NCBI GenBank assembly: GCA_963921355.3
Contig: OZ001190.1
Span: forward strand, 1,178,001 to 1,242,000
Length of the DNA: 64,000 bases
Reading direction: 5' to 3'
Source of the DNA: CAWUEZ02 sp963921355
Lineage (GTDB): Bacteria > Pseudomonadota > Alphaproteobacteria > Thalassobaculales > Thalassobaculaceae
Positions 17,997-28,814 of this stretch are shown piece by piece (the stretch's first letter is position 1; each line of letters begins with the position of its first letter). Made by a program: the position numbers and the translations under genes. The notes beneath the pieces were generated by a model. That model made no database searches. It had not been told where the DNA came from and was given only the letters and a program-made list of their open reading frames with translations.

Positions 17997-20897
17997 CTAT
18001 TCCGCCGCCATCCGGCCCTTGCCGGCGACGTCCAGGGTCAGGGCCTCGTTGACCAGCGCCGCCTGCTCGCGGGCGTGGCGCCCGGCATTGCCGGTCGCCG
18101 GCGAGGCCGCCTCGCGCCGGCCGACATAGCGCGGGCGCTTGCAGGCGCCGTCGAGTTCAAGCAGCACGTCTTCGAGCCGCCGGTCGACGAAGGTCCAGGC
18201 CCCCATGTTGGCCGGCTCTTCCTGGCACCAGACGATCTCGGCCTGCGGGAAGCGCGACAGCTCGTGCAGCAGCGCCTTGCGCGGGAACGGGTACATCTGC
18301 TCCAGGCGCAGGAAGAACACTTCGTCGGTTCCGCGCTTCTCGCGCTCCTCGTAAAGGTCGTAGTAGACCTTGCCGGTGCACAGGACGACCCGCTTGACGT
18401 CCTCGTCCGGGCATTTCTGGACGTTGTCGTAGAGCACCCGGTGGAAGGTCGCATCCGGACCCATCTCCTCCAGGGTCGATACCGCCAGCTTGTGCCGCAG
18501 CAGGGACTTCGGCGTCATGATGATCAGCGGCTTGCGGAAATCGCGGTGCAGCTGACGGCGCAGAACGTGGAAGTAGTTGGCCGGTGTCGTGCAGTTCACG
18601 ACCTGCATGTTGTCCTCGCCGCAGAGCTGCAGATACCGCTCGACCCGGGCGGAGGAATGCTCGGGGCCCTGGCCCTCGTAGCCGTGCGGCAGCAGCATCA
18701 CCAGACCCGACATCCGCAGCCACTTGGCCTCACCGGAGGAGACGAACTGGTCCATGATCACCTGGGCGCCGTTGGCGAAGTCGCCGAACTGGGCCTCCCA
18801 GCAGACCAGCGCGTTCGGTTCGGCCTGGCTGTAGCCGTATTCGAAGCCCAGCACCCCGACCTCCGACAGTGGCGAGTCGATGACCTCGTAAAACGCCTGC
18901 CTGTCCTGGATGTTGTTCAGGGGGATGTGCCGGGCCTCGGTTTCCTGGTCGATATAGACCGAGTGGCGGTGCGAGAAGGTGCCGCGCTGGCTGTCCTGGC
19001 CGGAGAGCCGGACCGGGTAGCCTTCGGTCAGCAGCGATCCGAACGCCAGGGCCTCGCCCAGACCCCAGTCGATCCCTTCGCCGGATTCGAGCGCCTTCTT
19101 GCGGCCGGAGATGAACCGGTTGAGCTTGCGGTTCAGGGCGAAATCACCCGGTACCTCGCAAAGCTTCTCGCCGATCCGCCGCAACTCCTCGGCCTCGATC
19201 CCGGTCGATCCGCGCCGGGCATCGCCGGAGGCGACCTTCAGCCCGGACCATTTGCCTTCCAGCCAATCCGCCTTGTTCGGCTTGTACGACATGCCGGCCT
19301 CGAACTCCTCGGCGAGATACCGGTTGTTCTCGTCGACGATTCCGTCCGCTTCTTCGGCGGTCAGCACGTTCTCGCTGACCAGCTTGTCGGCGTAGATCTG
19401 GCGGGTGGTCTTGTGCGCGCCGATCTTGCGGTACATCAGCGGCTGGGTGAACGTCGGCTCGTCGCCTTCGTTGTGCCCGAAGCGCCGGTAGCAGATCATG
19501 TCGAACACCACGTCGGTGTTGAATTCCTGGCGGAACTCCGTGGCAAGCCGGGCGACGTGGACGGCCGCCTCAGGATCATCCCCGTTCACGTGGAAGATCG
19601 GCGCCATCACCATCTTCGCGACGTCCGTCGGATAGGGCGAGGACCGCGAATAGTGCGGGCTGGTCGTGAAGCCGATCTGGTTGTTGACGATGATGTGCAT
19701 CGTGCCGCCGGTCTTGTAGCCGCGCAGACCGGAGAAATCGAAGGTCTCGGCGACCACGCCCTGGCCGGCGAAGGCGGCGTCGCCGTGCAGCAGGATGCCC
19801 ATCACCTTCTGATGCTCGGCGTCGCCGCGCTGGCGCTGCTTGGCCCGCACCCGACCGAGGACGACCGGGTTCACGATCTCCAGGTGGGACGGATTGGCGT
19901 TCAGGGTCAGGTGCACGTTCTCGCCGTCGAACTCGCGGTCGGACGACACGCCCATATGGTACTTCACGTCGCCGGAACCGCCGGCGTCCTCGGGGTTCGC
20001 CGGATTGCCCAGGAACTCCGAGATGATCGCCCGGAACGGCTTGCTCATGAAGTTGCACAGCACGTTCAGGCGGCCGCGGTGCGGCATCCCCAGCACGACC
20101 TCCTCGAGGCCGATCTGGCTGCCGCGCTTGAGGATCTGCTCGAGTGCGGGGATCAGCGCTTCGCCGCCGTCCAGGCCGAACCGCTTGGTGCCGACATACT
20201 TCACGGCGAGGAATTTCTCGAAACCTTCAGCCGCCGTCAGGCGCTCCAGGATGGTGCGCTTGCCGCGCGGCGTGAAATCGGTGTGGTTGCGGATCTGCTC
20301 GATGCGTTCCTGGATCCATGCCTTCTGGGCCGGATCCTGTATGTGCATGAATTCGACGCCGATCGACCCGCAATAGGTCGCCTCGAGCAGGTCCATGATC
20401 TCCCGCAGGGTCGTGGTTTCGAGCCCGAGAACGTAGTTGATGAAGATCGGCCGGTCCCAGTCGTCGTCGGTGAAGCCGTAGGTCTCGGGCTCGAGCTCCG
20501 GATGCGGCGTCGGCGCGTCCAGTCCGAGCGGATCGAGCTTTGCTTTGAGATGGCCGCGGATGCGATAGGCGCGGATCAGCATGATGGCGCGCAGCGAATC
20601 GAGCGTTGCCGCCCGCGCGTCTTCGGTCGCCATCGCCCCGCCCGCACCTTTGGCCGCCGGTTTCCTGGCGGCCGCGTCCGGGTCGACCGCACCGATGATG
20701 CGGGTGGTGCGCGGCGAGAAGCTCGGCCCCTGGGCGTCGTGGCGGGCATCCGTCGACTCGTCGTGCAGCCCGTCGAAGTACTGGCGCCAGCTTTCGTCGA
20801 CCGATCCTGGATTTTCAAGGTATTGCGCGAAAAGTTCCGCCATGAACGGCGCGTTCGCACCGTTCAGGAACGTGAGATCCTGATAGTCTATGGACAT
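17997..20897 (-). CDS. sucA: 2-oxoglutarate dehydrogenase E1
   Basis: Thiamine-diphosphate-dependent decarboxylase of the TCA cycle, 966 residues, standard length. It starts with the E2-binding N-terminal segment (DLTFLNGANAPFMAELFAQYLENP). The E1 core contains MGMPHRGRLNVL-like (VVLGMPHRGRLNVL), LTLNANPSHLEIVNPVVLG and the GDAAFAGQG TPP motif, then GRFGHNEGDEP-like (RRFGHNEGDEPTFTQP). It is followed 91 bp later by sucB. A hairpin separates it from sucD upstream. Confidence 0.96.
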   Translation of the reverse strand: MSIDYQDLTFLNGANAPFMAELFAQYLENPGSVDESWRQYFDGLHDESTDARHDAQGPSFSPRTTRIIGAVDPDAAARKPAAKGAGGAMATEDARAATLDSLRAIMLIRAYRIRGHLKAKLDPLGLDAPTPHPELEPETYGFTDDDWDRPIFINYVLGLETTTLREIMDLLEATYCGSIGVEFMHIQDPAQKAWIQERIEQIRNHTDFTPRGKRTILERLTAAEGFEKFLAVKYVGTKRFGLDGGEALIPALEQILKRGSQIGLEEVVLGMPHRGRLNVLCNFMSKPFRAIISEFLGNPANPEDAGGSGDVKYHMGVSSDREFDGENVHLTLNANPSHLEIVNPVVLGRVRAKQRQRGDAEHQKVMGILLHGDAAFAGQGVVAETFDFSGLRGYKTGGTMHIIVNNQIGFTTSPHYSRSSPYPTDVAKMVMAPIFHVNGDDPEAAVHVARLATEFRQEFNTDVVFDMICYRRFGHNEGDEPTFTQPLMYRKIGAHKTTRQIYADKLVSENVLTAEEADGIVDENNRYLAEEFEAGMSYKPNKADWLEGKWSGLKVASGDARRGSTGIEAEELRRIGEKLCEVPGDFALNRKLNRFISGRKKALESGEGIDWGLGEALAFGSLLTEGYPVRLSGQDSQRGTFSHRHSVYIDQETEARHIPLNNIQDRQAFYEVIDSPLSEVGVLGFEYGYSQAEPNALVCWEAQFGDFANGAQVIMDQFVSSGEAKWLRMSGLVMLLPHGYEGQGPEHSSARVERYLQLCGEDNMQVVNCTTPANYFHVLRRQLHRDFRKPLIIMTPKSLLRHKLAVSTLEEMGPDATFHRVLYDNVQKCPDEDVKRVVLCTGKVYYDLYEEREKRGTDEVFFLRLEQMYPFPRKALLHELSRFPQAEIVWCQEEPANMGAWTFVDRRLEDVLLELDGACKRPRYVGRREAASPATGNAGRHAREQAALVNEALTLDVAGKGRMAAE

Positions 20898-21051
20898 CTG
20901 CGTTCACCGCCTCTGGCTCGCTTGCGGAGCGGTCCGACAGTCGCGGAACGATCCACCATCCGATAATCCGGCCAAGTCTCGCGACCACCACCGAAGAATT
21001 CGTTAACCAACGGCGGCAGTTTATCGTCCTCTTATCCTGCCGAAGGATCAA

Positions 21052-21077
21052 GGGCGGGACCGCTTGCGATCCCGCCC
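21052..21077 (-). terminator. Hairpin after sucD
   Basis: Perfect 8-bp stem GGGCGGGA / TCCCGCCC with a 10-base loop, just downstream of the sucD stop in the direction of transcription. The T-tract after it is weak, so it may be an attenuator or mRNA-stabilising structure rather than a full terminator. It separates sucCD from sucAB-lpdA. Confidence 0.55.
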
Positions 21078-21087
21078 AAGTGACCGA

Positions 21088-21962
21088 TCAGCCCTGCATT
21101 GCGGCGACCATCGTCTCGCCGAGCGCGGCCGGACTGTCCGAAACCCGGATTCCCGCCGACCGCATCGCTTCGATCTTGTCGCCGGCACCGCCTTTGCCGC
21201 CGGCGATGATGGCGCCGGCGTGGCCCATGCGCCGACCCGGCGGGGCGGTCACTCCGGCGATGAACCCGGCGACCGGTTTCTTGACCGAAGCCGACTTCAG
21301 GAACTCGGCGGCTTCCTCTTCGGCCGAGCCGCCGATTTCGCCGATCATGATGATGCCCTGGGTCTCGTCATCGGCCAGGAACATCTCCAGGACGTCGATG
21401 AAGCTGGTGCCGTTGACCGGATCACCCCCGATGCCCACGCAGGTCGACTGGCCGAGCCCGGCCGCCGTGGTCTGGGCCACCGCCTCGTAGGTCAGCGTGC
21501 CCGACTTCGAGACGATGCCGATCTTGCCGCGTTTGTGGATGTGGCCCGGCATGATGCCGATCTTGCAGGCGTCCGGCGTGATGACGCCGGGGCAGTTCGG
21601 CCCGATCAGCCGGGTCTTCGACCCGCCCAGCGCGCGCTTGACCCGCACCATGTCGAGCACCGGGATGCCCTCGGTGATGCAGATGACCAGCGGCAGTTCG
21701 GCGTCGATCGCCTCCAGGATGGAGTCGCCTGCGAACGGCGGCGGCACATAGATCACGCTGGCATTGGCGCCGGTCTTCTCGACCGCCTCGCCGACGGTGT
21801 CGAACACCGGCAGGTCGAGATGGGTCTGGCCACCCTTCCCGGGCGTCACGCCACCGACCATCTTGGTGCCGTACTTGATCGCCTGTTCGCTGTGGAAAGT
21901 GCCCTGGCTGCCGGTGAAGCCCTGGCAGATGACCTTGGTGTTCTCGTCGATCAGAACGGCCA

Positions 21963-21963
<1 letters not shown>
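21088..21963 (-). CDS. sucD: Succinyl-CoA synthetase alpha subunit
   Basis: Alpha subunit of the ADP/GDP-forming succinate-CoA ligase, 291 residues. The CoA-binding Rossmann start is MAVLIDENTKVICQGFTGSQG. The phosphohistidine is in GHAGAI (MGHAGAIIAGGKGGAGDK). The start is the ATG at 21963, whose A is shared with the sucC TGA stop (TGATG). An in-frame GTG one codon upstream would sit within the sucC stop region. Tight coupling to sucC matches equal subunit dosage. Confidence 0.96.
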
Positions 21964-23132
<1,169 letters not shown>

Positions 23133-23166
23133 GGTTCCCCGCTTTTGTCTGTGCGCGCCGGCAGCA

Positions 23167-23185
23167 CCGGCCCGGTCCGGGCCGG
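23167..23185 (-). terminator. GC-rich hairpin between mdh and sucC
   Basis: Perfect inverted repeat CCGGCCCGG / CCGGGCCGG with almost no loop, 18 bp after the mdh stop. There is no clear T-tract. It may reduce or stabilise read-through into sucCD rather than end transcription. Confidence 0.35.
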
Positions 23186-23202
23186 CCCCGCTCGGGTCGT
23201 TT

Positions 23203-24156
23203 CTACTCGGGCAGGTTGGCCGCCGCGTCGTTCAGCGTGCGAACGTGCGCCACGGAGTTGTCGAACATCGTCTTCTCGTCGGCGTTCAGCTCGATCTCGA
23301 CGATCTTCTCGACGCCGTCGGCGCCGATCACCACCGGCACGCCGACATAAAGCCCGTCCAGCCCGTACTGGCCGTCGACATAGGCGGCACAGGGCAGAAC
23401 CCGCTTCTTGTCGAGCAGAAAGGACTCGGCCATGGCGATCGCCGAACTGGCCGGGGCGTAGAACGCCGAGCCGGTTTTCAGCAGTGCGACGATCTCGGCG
23501 CCGCCATCACGGGTGCGCTGGACGATCTCGTCGATCTTGGCCTGGCTCGACCAACCCATCTTCACCAGATCGGGCACAGGGATGCCGGCGACGGTCGAGT
23601 ACCGGGTCAGCGGCACCATGGTGTCGCCATGACCACCGAGCACGAAGGCCGTCACATCTTCGACCGATACGCCGAACTCCTCGGCGAGGAAGAAGCGGAA
23701 CCGCGCGCTGTCGAGCACGCCCGCCATGCCGACCACCTTGTTGTGGGGCAGGCCGCAATAGCCCTGTAGCAGGCCGACCATGACGTCCAGCGGGTTGGTG
23801 ATGCAGATCACGAACGCGTTCGGGCAGTTCGCCTTGATGCCCTCGCCGACGGACTTCATGACCTTGGCGTTGGTGCCGATCAGGTCGTCGCGGCTCATGC
23901 CGGGCTTGCGGGCGATGCCCGCGGTGACGATGACGACGTCGGCGTCCTTGAGGTCGCTGTAGTCGTTGGTGCCCGAAAGTCCGGCGTCAAACCCCTCGAC
24001 CGGGGAGGCTTCGGCGATGTCGAGCGCCTTACCCTGGGGAATGCCGTCGACGATGTCGAACAGGACGACATCCCCGAGCTGCTTGAGGCCGGCGAGAAGC
24101 GCCAGCGTGCCACCGATATTCCCCGCGCCAACAAGCGCGATCTTGTTGCGAGCCAT
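23203..24156 (-). CDS. mdh: Malate dehydrogenase (LDH-like type)
   Basis: NAD-dependent malate dehydrogenase of the LDH-like alphaproteobacterial type, 317 residues. It has the Rossmann motif KIALVGAGNIGGTLALLAG, the substrate loop TAGIARKPGMSRDDL with both arginines, TNPLDVM, and the catalytic GGHGDTMVP His. It heads the mdh-sucCD-sucAB-lpdA block. Its start faces the phasin-like gene across 299 bp. Confidence 0.95.
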   Translation of the reverse strand: MARNKIALVGAGNIGGTLALLAGLKQLGDVVLFDIVDGIPQGKALDIAEASPVEGFDAGLSGTNDYSDLKDADVVIVTAGIARKPGMSRDDLIGTNAKVMKSVGEGIKANCPNAFVICITNPLDVMVGLLQGYCGLPHNKVVGMAGVLDSARFRFFLAEEFGVSVEDVTAFVLGGHGDTMVPLTRYSTVAGIPVPDLVKMGWSSQAKIDEIVQRTRDGGAEIVALLKTGSAFYAPASSAIAMAESFLLDKKRVLPCAAYVDGQYGLDGLYVGVPVVIGADGVEKIVEIELNADEKTMFDNSVAHVRTLNDAAANLPE

Positions 24157-24455
24157 GTTTTCCCCTGTCGCAAGCTTTGCTTGGACATCCCGCGACTGCC
24201 GGCGGCTAGGCGGCCGGCGACGGCCCGAGATATGTGCGATGCGGCATAGCGCGAATTGCCGTCCTGGGCAACCGCCCGCGCCCCCGGTTTCGCGCCCGGA
24301 TGCTCGGGACTCGCCATTTGGGTCAGATGATCCTCGTTATCGTTTTGTGAATTGATGCGGATCAATCCGTCACTTTTTCTGGGGGTGTTAGGGTGTTTCT
24401 CCCGGGCCCACGGGGCCCATCGGACGGGGCGGACAGAGCTTCACGGGAGATAGCC
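24157..24455. promoter_or_regulatory. Divergent promoter region, mdh / phasin-like gene
   Basis: A 299-bp gap between divergent starts. The segment at about 24330-24395 is AT-richer than its surroundings (gttatcgttttgtgaattg, then cactttttctggg) and is the best place for promoters. No ORF or RNA gene is seen. Confidence 0.45.
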
Positions 24456-24833
24456 ATGGCAAAGAAGCCGAAGCAGGATGCGGATTGGACCGAGACCACC
24501 GATGCGCATATCGCGACCCTCGCGGCGTTTAACGGTTCGCTGGTCGAGGCAATGTCGGAGGCCGTCAGCCAATACGTGGAAGGGGTCGCCACCCTGAACC
24601 GTGAGATGACCAGCTTCGTCTCGGACCGGCTGCGTCAGGATGCGGAGTTCGGCCATTCCTTCGCCACGTGCCGGACCTTTACCGAGGTGACGGACATGCA
24701 GCAGGAATGGGCGCGCAAGGCGGCCCTCGACTACATGACCGAGGCGCAGAAACTCAGCGAGATCGGACAGTCCGTCATGGCCAATGGCACGCGCTGGGCG
24801 AACGAGAGGACGATTTCGCCGGCCGGCGAGTAG
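24456..24833 (+). CDS. Phasin-like protein
   Basis: A 125-residue, mostly helical protein resembling the phasin family (granule-associated or stress-related helical proteins). It has a polar start MAKKPKQDADWTETTD and an amphipathic helical body containing DMQQEWARKAALDYMTEAQKL, the phasin-like segment. The ATG at 24456 is preceded by GGGAGA. An upstream in-frame start at 24393 would add unrelated residues. No polyhydroxyalkanoate synthase is in view, so granule association is unproven. Confidence 0.65.
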   Translation: MAKKPKQDADWTETTDAHIATLAAFNGSLVEAMSEAVSQYVEGVATLNREMTSFVSDRLRQDAEFGHSFATCRTFTEVTDMQQEWARKAALDYMTEAQKLSEIGQSVMANGTRWANERTISPAGE

Positions 24834-24841
24834 CGAGGCCG

Positions 24842-25891
24842 TCAGGAGCCGGGGAATCTCGGGGCGCGCCGCTCCGCCGACCAAAGCCGGTCCAGGCCCG
24901 GCTTCAGGTCGGAGGCGATGAAGTCGAGGCGCTTCTCCGGGCTGCCGCCGCCGTTCGGGAATTTGTCCTCCCATTCGAACAGCTTTACGGTCAGCCCGCA
25001 CAGCACTTCTGCTAGGCTGCGCTGGTGCTTGCTGATCTGTGTGCGCACGGCATTGAAGCTGTCGAGCGAGACGTTGTCCCACTGGACGACGGTCTCGCGG
25101 TCGAAACCGTTGAAGCGGCGGGTCACGGACGACGTCACGAAGGTCAGAACCTCTTCGATCTTGACGATGTTTCGCTTGGCGCTCTCGTTGTGGCGCACCA
25201 GGCTGGAGTCCTCGATGTCTCTCATCCAGTCCAACATCCGGTCGACCACGGGCAATCCGTACTGGAAGTAGCCCTTGTAGTACGTGAGAGCCAGGCAGGT
25301 ATCCCCGTAGGTCTCCAGCATGTCGGGCAGACGGTCGATGCTGATGTCGAGAGCATCGGCGATGTTCTGAATACGGGCCCGCACTGCCGGGGTGTCCGGG
25401 TTGGCGACCCGGCGGATCAGCGTCTCGAGATCGTTCTCGTCGGCTTCCCGATCGCCGTAGAGGTAGCGCATCAGCGGCCGGGTGATGTTGCGCATCAGCG
25501 GGATCAGTTCGGCTTTCTTGCTGTCGGATAGCTGAAAGGCCGTAAGGTCAAGCACATCGATCCCGGCCTGACGCAGGCCTATGCGCAGCGTGTAGGGGTC
25601 GAAGGCGGGCAGCTTGCCGAGCCTGCGCAGCAACTGGACGTCGTCGTCGAGCCCTTCCTCGCCGCTGAAGAAATCGGAGATCTCGTCGACCGCGATCTGT
25701 CCGGAGCCCATCCCCTTTTCGCGGAATACCTCGATCCGGGTCTCCAGCCGGACGTTCTTGATCAGGCGGGCCGAGGACAAGGCCGCCGTCTTCAGCGGGA
25801 CAATCGACAACGGCAGGGTATGGATCGAGTCCCGATCGTAATCAGCAATCCCGGTAATGGTACCGTTCGCGTCAGGCATTCTTCCCCACAT
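24842..25891 (-). CDS. Conserved-looking protein of unknown function
   Basis: 349 residues with no family I recognise, no signal peptide and no clear membrane segment. It appears helical and rather acidic, with an aromatic stretch LALTYYKGYFQYGLPVVDRMLDWM near the middle. The tail reads LWSAERRAPRFPGS. It lies between zapE and the oppositely oriented phasin-like gene, with which it ends almost head to head. The start may instead be the ATG four codons later (MPDANGTITG). Coding statistics (high GC in third positions) support a real gene. Confidence 0.75.
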   Translation of the reverse strand: MWGRMPDANGTITGIADYDRDSIHTLPLSIVPLKTAALSSARLIKNVRLETRIEVFREKGMGSGQIAVDEISDFFSGEEGLDDDVQLLRRLGKLPAFDPYTLRIGLRQAGIDVLDLTAFQLSDSKKAELIPLMRNITRPLMRYLYGDREADENDLETLIRRVANPDTPAVRARIQNIADALDISIDRLPDMLETYGDTCLALTYYKGYFQYGLPVVDRMLDWMRDIEDSSLVRHNESAKRNIVKIEEVLTFVTSSVTRRFNGFDRETVVQWDNVSLDSFNAVRTQISKHQRSLAEVLCGLTVKLFEWEDKFPNGGGSPEKRLDFIASDLKPGLDRLWSAERRAPRFPGS

Positions 25892-25999
25892 TTCCGTCGA
25901 CGGTCTTGCGCCGTCCGGCGGCTGCCCCCGGAGGGTTGCCGGCCCTCCTGAGTTATATTTGTAAAGTTTTTAAGAAAAGTTAGCGAGAAATTCCTCGAC
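25892..25999 (-). promoter_or_regulatory. zapE terminator / unknown-gene promoter region
   Basis: In the minus direction an AT-rich run (cttaaaaactttacaaatataac, about 25950-25975) precedes a GGAGGG...CCCTCC hairpin and then the start of the 349-residue gene. The AT-rich run is a plausible promoter; the hairpin may lie in its leader. Confidence 0.4.
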
Positions 26000-27169
26000 T
26001 CACGGACGATGGGCTTCGCTGACATAGCCGGCGGACTGCATCTCCATCAGCCGCGATACCGTCCGGTCGAACTCAAAGCCCCAATCGCTTCCGCCATAGA
26101 GTTCTTTAGGAGAGGCCTCGGCCGAACAGACCAAAGTCGTCCGGCGCTCGTACAGGGCGTCGATCAGCATCATGAATCGCCGGGCCTGGTCGCGGATGCT
26201 GTCGGTCATCACGGGAATGTGATCCACCACAACGGCCCGGTACTTCTTGGCCAGGGCCAGGAAATCGGCCGGACCGAGGGGCTGGGCGCAGAGCTCTTCG
26301 AAACCGAAACGGGCGACACCTTTGCAGGCACGGGCGACCTCCAGGTCGCGGCCATGCACCACGACCGTGTCGGGTTCCGGGTCTGTCCCGCCGGTCATCT
26401 CATGGAACAGCCGGTCGAGCTCCGCCGTCGCCGCTGCATCCGGCGGCGTCAGGTAGATCTGCTCGCCCACCAGCCGGTCGAGCCGGTAGTCGAGACCCTC
26501 GCCGAGATCGACGATGTCGAGCTGGTCCTTCAGGAGCTCGATGAACGGCAGGAAGCGGTTGCGCTGCAGACCGTTCTTATAGAGTTCGTCCGGATGGCGG
26601 TTGGACGTTGCGACCACCACGACGCCGCGCTCGAACAGGGCAGTGAACAGGCGCGAGAGGATCATCGCATCGGCGATGTCCCGCACCTCCATCTCGTCGA
26701 AGCACAGCAGATGGGCCTCGCGCGAGATCTCCAGGGCGGCCCGGGCGAACGGCGTCTCACCGCCGACGCCGCGCTGGCGGATATGGTGGATCAGGCCGTG
26801 GGCGTCCTGCATGAACTCGTGGAAATGCACCCGCCGCTTATGAGGGACGTCGGCGGACTCGAAGAATAGGTCCATCAGCATCGACTTGCCGCGGCCGACC
26901 GGACCGTACAGGTAGACCCCGGTCGGCATCTTCTCTTTGGAGGGTGAGGCGTTCTTCAGGAACCGGCGGAACACGTTGCGGGTCGGCTCGGGGCGGGTCC
27001 GCCAGCCCTGGACGTCCGCTGCCAGCCGATCGAGCCGTTCGGCCGCCGCCCGCTGATCCGGATCCGGCTGCAGATCGCCGGCCGCCAGCAGAGCTTCGTA
27101 GCGGTCGACCGGTCGCCGGTCCGCGGTATCGGAAGGCGGCACCCTGGAGGCACCGAGATCAGCGGCCAC
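26000..27169 (-). CDS. zapE: Cell-division ATPase ZapE (AFG1-like)
   Basis: AFG1/ZapE AAA-type ATPase, 389 residues. Walker A is GVYLYGPVGRGKSMLMDLFF, with Walker B in LLCFDEMEVRDIADAMIL. The sensor and arginine-finger region includes VVVVATSNRHPDELYKNGLQR. In E. coli the homologue binds FtsZ; mitochondrial AFG1 acts in quality control. The GTG start overlaps the SDR gene end by 11 bp. Proximity to the TCA genes is common in this class. Confidence 0.92.
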   Translation of the reverse strand: MAADLGASRVPPSDTADRRPVDRYEALLAAGDLQPDPDQRAAAERLDRLAADVQGWRTRPEPTRNVFRRFLKNASPSKEKMPTGVYLYGPVGRGKSMLMDLFFESADVPHKRRVHFHEFMQDAHGLIHHIRQRGVGGETPFARAALEISREAHLLCFDEMEVRDIADAMILSRLFTALFERGVVVVATSNRHPDELYKNGLQRNRFLPFIELLKDQLDIVDLGEGLDYRLDRLVGEQIYLTPPDAAATAELDRLFHEMTGGTDPEPDTVVVHGRDLEVARACKGVARFGFEELCAQPLGPADFLALAKKYRAVVVDHIPVMTDSIRDQARRFMMLIDALYERRTTLVCSAEASPKELYGGSDWGFEFDRTVSRLMEMQSAGYVSEAHRP

Positions 27170-27908
27170 CGTTCACGCTCAGATTGCTGCCGATGCAGTA
27201 GCGCGCGGCGTCCGACAGCAGCCAGCAGACCGCTTCCGCGACTTCGTCCGCCGTGCCGGCCCGTCCGATCGGCACCGTGGCGCCCAGGCGGGCGGCCCGG
27301 TCCGGCGCGCCGGCCGAGGCGTGGATGTCGGTGTCGATCATGCCGGGTGAGACGGCGTTGACCCGAATGCCCTCACCGGCGACTTCGCGGCCCAGCCCCA
27401 GGGTCCAGGCGTCGACAGCGCCTTTCGAGGCGGCGTAGTGCACGAACTCGTTCGGCGAGCCGATGCGCGGGGCGATCGAGGACAGGTTCACGATGGCGCC
27501 GCCGGCCCCGCCGCGGGCGGTCGACATCCGGCGCACCGCCTCGCGGTTGGCGATCATCAGGCCGATGACGTTGAGGTCGATGACCGCGCGCATCGCTTCC
27601 GTCGACATGTCTTCCACCCGGGTGATCTTGCCGGTGGTCCCGGCGCTGCAGACCAGGCCGCCGAGGGCTCCGAGTTCGGCCTCGCTGCGCTCGAACAGCT
27701 GCAGGATATCGGCCTCCTGCGTCATGTCGCCTCTGACCGTGATCGCCCGCTGTCCGGCTTCGCGCACCCGCGCGGCCACATCCTCGGCGGCTTCGGCGTT
27801 GCGGGTGAAGTTGACCGCGACGTCCCACTCCTGCTCCGCGGCCAGGCGACTCACCGCTGCGCCGATGCCGCGCGATCCGCCGGTGACGATCAGAACCTTG
27901 TTCGTCAT
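27159..27908 (-). CDS. Short-chain dehydrogenase/reductase
   Basis: NAD(P)-dependent SDR oxidoreductase, 249 residues. It has the cofactor motif TGGSRGIG (about 9-16), a CSAGTTG motif in place of NNAG, the catalytic Ser in VNLSSIAPR and the YAASK pair. The C-terminal VSPGMIDTDIHASAG loop is typical. It is probably a 3-oxoacyl-ACP-reductase-like or sugar/alcohol dehydrogenase; the substrate cannot be assigned. It overlaps zapE by 11 bp and follows the SIMPL gene by 41 bp. Confidence 0.88.
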   Translation of the reverse strand: MTNKVLIVTGGSRGIGAAVSRLAAEQEWDVAVNFTRNAEAAEDVAARVREAGQRAITVRGDMTQEADILQLFERSEAELGALGGLVCSAGTTGKITRVEDMSTEAMRAVIDLNVIGLMIANREAVRRMSTARGGAGGAIVNLSSIAPRIGSPNEFVHYAASKGAVDAWTLGLGREVAGEGIRVNAVSPGMIDTDIHASAGAPDRAARLGATVPIGRAGTADEVAEAVCWLLSDAARYCIGSNLSVNGGR

Positions 27909-27949
27909 GCGAGCCTCATCCTCTTTCCTTCACGCTCCAAACAACGGCT

Positions 27950-28699
27950 TCACTCATCCGGGACGCTGGCCGCCAAGTGGACCCGGGCCGTCAGCACGGC
28001 CTTCTCGGCGGCGGTCAGCGCGGCGGCCCGGGGCGCCGGCCCGCCACTCTGCAGGGCGGCGGCCCGCGGCATGGTCTCGAATCGGGGCTGCGGGCGGATC
28101 GAGGGTGTGAAGTCGATCATCCGCACGCGAAAGCTCCGGTCTTCGAATGCCTGGTTGAGGCTGGCGATCTCCGCGGCGATCCGACTGTAGAGGCGGCCCC
28201 GCAACTGATCGGACACCGCCTCGCGCTCCGCCAGGGTCGGCGAGTAGTCGACTTCCGCCACCCGCAGCGCGCGGCCCGGCTTGGTTGCCGCTTCAGCCTT
28301 GGCCGACAGGTCCGCAAGCGCGGCTTCCGGAACCCGGGCCTCCGAGGTCACCGACCAGCGCTCGAACCCGGCATCGTCGCGCTGTTTGGCGAAATCGACC
28401 ACGCGCCAGCGCGCATCGATGCCGAAGCCGTCGAGGGTTTCCAGCAGATCGGCGCGGGCGGCGCCGAAGGTGCCCGCAGCAACCGCCAGATCGGCCTGAA
28501 GGCGGACGGTCGCCGACTGCGTCTCGACCCATTCCTCGACCTCGAGGACCAGGATCACTTCGTCGTCGGCGGGCCCCTGGCGGGTCACGCCATTGGCTGA
28601 GTCGCCCGTGCCGGACTGGGCCCAGGCAGATTGGGTGACGCCGCCGCCGGCGGCGGCAACCATGGCGAGGCTGAGAGCGGCGATCAGGAGTCTGCGCAT
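27950..28699 (-). CDS. Periplasmic SIMPL-domain (DUF541) protein
   Basis: Probable periplasmic protein of about 249 residues. The ATG at 28699 gives a clear signal peptide (MRRLLIAALSLAMVAAAGGG, cleavage after SAWA). The mature part carries the repeated beta-alpha pattern of the SIMPL/DUF541 family (VEEWVETQSATVRLQADLAV, ARWRVVDFAKQRDD, VRMIDFTPSI). The family's function is poorly defined (oxidative-stress links in some members). An in-frame start at 28810 would bury the signal peptide, so it is rejected. Confidence 0.78.
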   Translation of the reverse strand: MRRLLIAALSLAMVAAAGGGVTQSAWAQSGTGDSANGVTRQGPADDEVILVLEVEEWVETQSATVRLQADLAVAAGTFGAARADLLETLDGFGIDARWRVVDFAKQRDDAGFERWSVTSEARVPEAALADLSAKAEAATKPGRALRVAEVDYSPTLAEREAVSDQLRGRLYSRIAAEIASLNQAFEDRSFRVRMIDFTPSIRPQPRFETMPRAAALQSGGPAPRAAALTAAEKAVLTARVHLAASVPDE

Positions 28700-28814
28700 G
28701 ATACGGTCCCTGCGGTCGAAGCTGATGTCGACCGGGAAGCGACCATAGTTGCGGGGCGAAAGGTTGGCAAACCGTCCCGACGCCGCGATACGCGGCGCGG
28801 GCCGGTTCATGCCG

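Noticed and set aside
17406..20966. A 1186-codon open frame on the plus strand
   Set aside because: It runs antisense to sucA and sucB, whose identity is certain. High third-position GC creates such shadow frames.
27977..28600. A 207-codon plus-strand frame
   Set aside because: Antisense shadow of the SIMPL-domain gene.
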